From the NCBI GenBank assembly GCA_023079485.1, contig CM041083.1, forward strand, positions 151,236,552-151,300,551: DNA of 64,000 nt. Reading direction: 5' to 3'. The stretch is from Archilochus colubris. Taxonomy: Eukaryota; Chordata; Aves; Apodiformes; Trochilidae. The notes beneath the pieces were generated by a model, which was not told the origin of the DNA, did not search any database, and saw only the letters and a list, made by a program, of their open reading frames with translations. Shown in pieces: positions 63,157 to 64,000 of this stretch (position 1 is its first letter; each line of letters starts with the position of its first letter). The position numbers and the translations under genes are program-made.

Positions 63157-64000
63157 ATCTGTCACTGTATAGGAAAACTTAGATTAAAGACCTGGGCAAT
63201 GTCAGAGAAGACTAAGTTTCAATACAGGGCCATAGAGTGAGGTGCCCCAAATGTGGCTACAATGCCACATTATGAAATCTGAGATATCTAAGTTTGAAGC
63301 TTATTGACCTGAAGTTCCCTCTAGAGCAAATGAAGAAGCATACATACACTTTTCCTCTGAGCAATTAAAGTCTTAACATTTTCCTCTAATGGTAGAGGGC
63401 TCATAGCCAACTCTCCTCCTAGCTCCAGTGCCTGAAGTAGTTGTCTAGAGTAAAATTAATTATGAGAAAGGCTTGTGTTGCCAACAATTAGGAGCTCATG
63501 TTTCTTTATGCATGTAGGTTTCATACCAAAGTTATATTTTAAATACTAATTCATAAACAAAAAGATAAAACAGTATTTTTCCGGGGTTAAAGAACAAGAC
63601 CAGAAACCATAATTCCTGATAGATATATCTCGATTTACAATTCATTATGGATCATTTTTGTTTTGCCATTGTTTGCAATTGTTTTTTTTTTCCTTGATGT
63701 GAAAAATAACTTAGTTCCACACTTTATTGGTGAGAATCTCTGTAAATTTAATTGTGTGGCCTCTTAGACAGGATCATGTGAGCTGAAATAATAAAGGGCA
63801 GTTTCCTTAGAAGTCTCTTTTTCCTAGGGCACAGGATCCTTTGGTGGAAAGATTTTTCAAATATCCCTGGTGGTACAAAATAAGTTCCTCCAAGTTAGCA
63901 GATACCATAGTCCATAATACTAAACCCTGCAGTGTCATGTACACCTACATCATTATTAGCCCTAGAGAACTGCCTACACACAGCAGCTTTTCTTCCTGCA

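Larger units (their letters stand above)
48137..64000. other. AT-rich unique DNA, nearly 16 kb, no gene recognised
   Basis: I see no CR1 copy, RNA gene or coding exon that I could defend. Named contents are an A run with AAAC units at about 48641-48668, a TA tract near 51719-51736, the interrupted poly-T at 52776-52838, an ATT/GTT tract at 55733-55783, a T-rich tract at 58767-58804 and a 9-bp tandem array at 63121-63156. A 15-bp word TTGAGAAACAGTAAG is repeated at 48307 and 48334. Frames up to about 105 codons (59956-60273 minus, 62935-63240 plus) carry no domain. Confidence 0.5.

Overview
The window looks like avian nuclear DNA, from a gene-poor, AT-rich stretch of a chromosome. The main evidence is a set of CR1-type non-LTR retrotransposon copies. 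Several end in the (ATTCTATG)n octamer tail typical of bird CR1 elements, and most show the family's usual 5' truncation. Turtles and crocodilians also carry CR1, so 'bird' is very likely but not proven. No bacterial, phage or organellar gene organisation is present.

I could not support a host protein-coding gene, rRNA, canonical tRNA or CRISPR array. Long reading frames are either CR1 ORF2 remnants (6.05-6.43, 9.3-11.06, 18.4-19.6, 31.0-31.42 and 47.2-48.1 kb), antisense shadows of those remnants, or chance frames without recognisable domains. The DNA is therefore intergenic or the inside of a very large intron; the sequence alone cannot separate these.

Layout: 1-6.0 kb unique AT-rich DNA; 6.03-6.51 kb a well preserved 3' CR1 fragment (+); 7.68-7.76 kb a CR1 tail relic (-); 9.2-11.16 kb a long decayed CR1 (+) covering most of the reverse transcriptase; 11.2-18.3 kb unique; 18.34-19.96 kb a nested pair, an old CR1 (+) split by a young CR1 (-) that closely matches the 6 kb copy; 20-30.6 kb unique; 30.58-31.43 kb a divergent CR1 (-); small CR1 tails at 32.2 and 43.2 kb; 36.187-36.760 kb a palindromic foldback element; 47.2-48.1 kb a CR1 (+) that lacks its 3' end; 48.1-64 kb unique DNA with simple repeats.

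The most unusual object is the foldback element at 36.19-36.76 kb. It starts TGTAGTG and ends CACTACA, and it is flanked by an exact 6-bp duplication (CCTCTA). Two inverted arms of about 217-235 bp, roughly 95% identical by eye, enclose an approximately 80-nt tRNA-like core with recognisable A and B boxes on the minus strand. TG...CA ends plus a 6-bp duplication resemble LTR-retroelement integration, whereas the full-length inverted symmetry resembles a foldback transposon. I do not recognise the family.

The genes here do not work together as a system. The content is a record of successive retrotransposon insertions, decay and one palindromic insertion in otherwise unannotated DNA.
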